Shown here: positions 15,322 through 15,520 of the stretch, one piece after another
Layout of the letters: every line of letters starts with the position of its first letter
Position numbering within the stretch: the stretch's first letter is position 1
Origin: an uncultured Bacilli bacterium
GTDB taxonomy: Bacteria; Bacillota_I; Bacilli_A; RF39; UBA660
Assembly: GCA_934168005.1 (NCBI GenBank)
Contig: CAKPMN010000021.1
Coordinates: forward strand, 1 to 15,520
Direction of reading: 5' to 3'
DNA length: 15,520 nucleotides
The notes under the pieces: model-generated
What the model was told of the DNA's origin: nothing
The model's input: the letters and a program-made list of their open reading frames with translations, nothing else
Database searches by the model: none
Position numbers and translations under genes: made by a program

Positions 15322-15352
15322 TTGACAAAAAAGCTCGGGGGGGGGGTATACT
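15322..15352 (+). promoter_or_regulatory. Pilin gene promoter with poly-G spacer
   Basis: A perfect TTGACA (15322-15327) and TATACT (15347-15352) are separated by 19 bases, AAAAAGCTC plus ten G's. The spacer is two bases longer than the 17-base optimum, so promoter strength should depend on the length of the G run. Confidence 0.8.
15337..15346 (+). repeat. G10 homopolymer in the pilin promoter spacer
   Basis: Ten consecutive G's abut the -10 box. It is by far the longest G or C run in the window and lies in a genome of roughly one quarter G+C. Such tracts slip during replication; length changes would alter the -35/-10 spacing. Confidence 0.93.
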
Positions 15353-15360
15353 TTATACAT

Positions 15361-15378
15361 AGAATAGGAGAAAGTGTA
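15361..15378 (+). promoter_or_regulatory. Shared leader element, copy 2 (pilin leader)
   Basis: AGAATAGG (15361-15368), then AAGTGTA (15372-15378), repeats the element of the pilC leader in the same order. It begins about 8 bases after the -10. The AGGAG inside it (15366-15370) is also the ribosome binding site of the pilin gene. Confidence 0.4.
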
Positions 15379-15380
15379 GT

Positions 15381-15520
15381 ATGAAGAACAAAAAAGGTTT
15401 CACATTAGTAGAGTTGCTAGCTGTAATAGTAATACTTGCGGTGATCGCATTAATCGCAACCCCACAAGTATTAAACTTGATAGACCAAGCTAAAAAAGGA
15501 GCATTTGAACAAACAATAAA
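15381..15520 (+). CDS. Type IV prepilin-like protein (3' truncated)
   Basis: Only the first 46 codons are in the window. The short basic leader MKNKKG is followed by FTLVELLAVIVILAV, the class III prepilin signature: cleavage is expected between Gly6 and Phe7, with Glu at mature position 5 and a hydrophobic helix running on to ~IALIATPQV. The next residues (LNLIDQAKKGAFEQ) are the exposed amphipathic part of the long pilin helix. It would be processed by the prepilin peptidase just upstream and assembled on the PilC-like platform. The RBS AGGAG (15366-15370) supports the ATG at 15381. Whether it is the major pilin or a ComGC-like pseudopilin cannot be told from this fragment. Confidence 0.92.
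   Translation, partial: MKNKKGFTLVELLAVIVILAVIALIATPQVLNLIDQAKKGAFEQTI

Noticed and set aside
1..15520. Recoded TGA (Trp), as in some AT-rich Mollicutes relatives
   Set aside because: All tryptophans in the intact genes are read from TGG and no complete gene needs TGA as sense; TGA is simply not used as a stop here.
1..15520. CRISPR array, insertion sequence, prophage or toxin-antitoxin module
   Set aside because: No regularly spaced repeats, transposase or integrase motifs, or paired small genes of that type were seen on either strand.

Overview
The window is about three quarters A+T and gene-dense, with a dnaG-rpoD-trmK block, AGGAG/AGGTG-type ribosome binding sites and type IV pilus genes of Gram-positive (ComG/ComC) style. 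This points to a low-GC Firmicute (Bacillota), plausibly one of the AT-rich gut Bacilli lineages; that placement is inferred from gene order and composition only. Eleven of the twelve complete genes stop with TAA and one with TAG. No complete gene contains an in-frame TGA, so nothing suggests a recoded TGA.

Layout. (1) Positions 1-3351 hold two overlapping half-transporter genes of a heterodimeric ABC exporter, ending in a strong terminator. The first is cut by the window edge. (2) Positions 3353-5794 hold a tRNA-Gln(CTG) gene, then a divergent glutamyl-tRNA synthetase gene and a membrane-anchored thioredoxin-fold protein without the usual active-site cysteines, then a terminator. (3) Positions 5840-7647 hold a gene with its own near-consensus promoter. 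It encodes a protein with the full architecture of a P1B-type metal ATPase, but every catalytic motif I can align is replaced. (4) A small membrane protein resembling DUF6512 runs convergently on the minus strand (7637-8149). (5) Positions 8261-11770 hold dnaG, rpoD and trmK, overlapping one another: the core macromolecular-synthesis operon. (6) A short YqfQ/VrrA-like gene lies on the minus strand (11747-12064), overlapping the end of trmK. (7) From 12110 to the right edge is a type IV pilus/competence-type locus: a PilC/ComGB-like platform protein with a very long Lys/Glu/Arg-rich N-terminal extension, a prepilin peptidase, a terminator, and the start of a prepilin gene.

The most striking signal is the promoter of that last pilin gene. 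A perfect TTGACA -35 and a TATACT -10 are separated by 19 bases, ten of which are an uninterrupted run of G in an otherwise AT-rich genome. This is the classic layout of a slipped-strand, phase-variable promoter. The pilC and pilin leaders also share an AGAATAGG/AAGTGTA element, and an inverted repeat of AAGTGTA lies upstream of the pilin promoter, suggesting common control. The apparently dead P-type ATPase and the cysteine-less thioredoxin-fold protein are two separate cases of enzyme folds kept intact without their chemistry.
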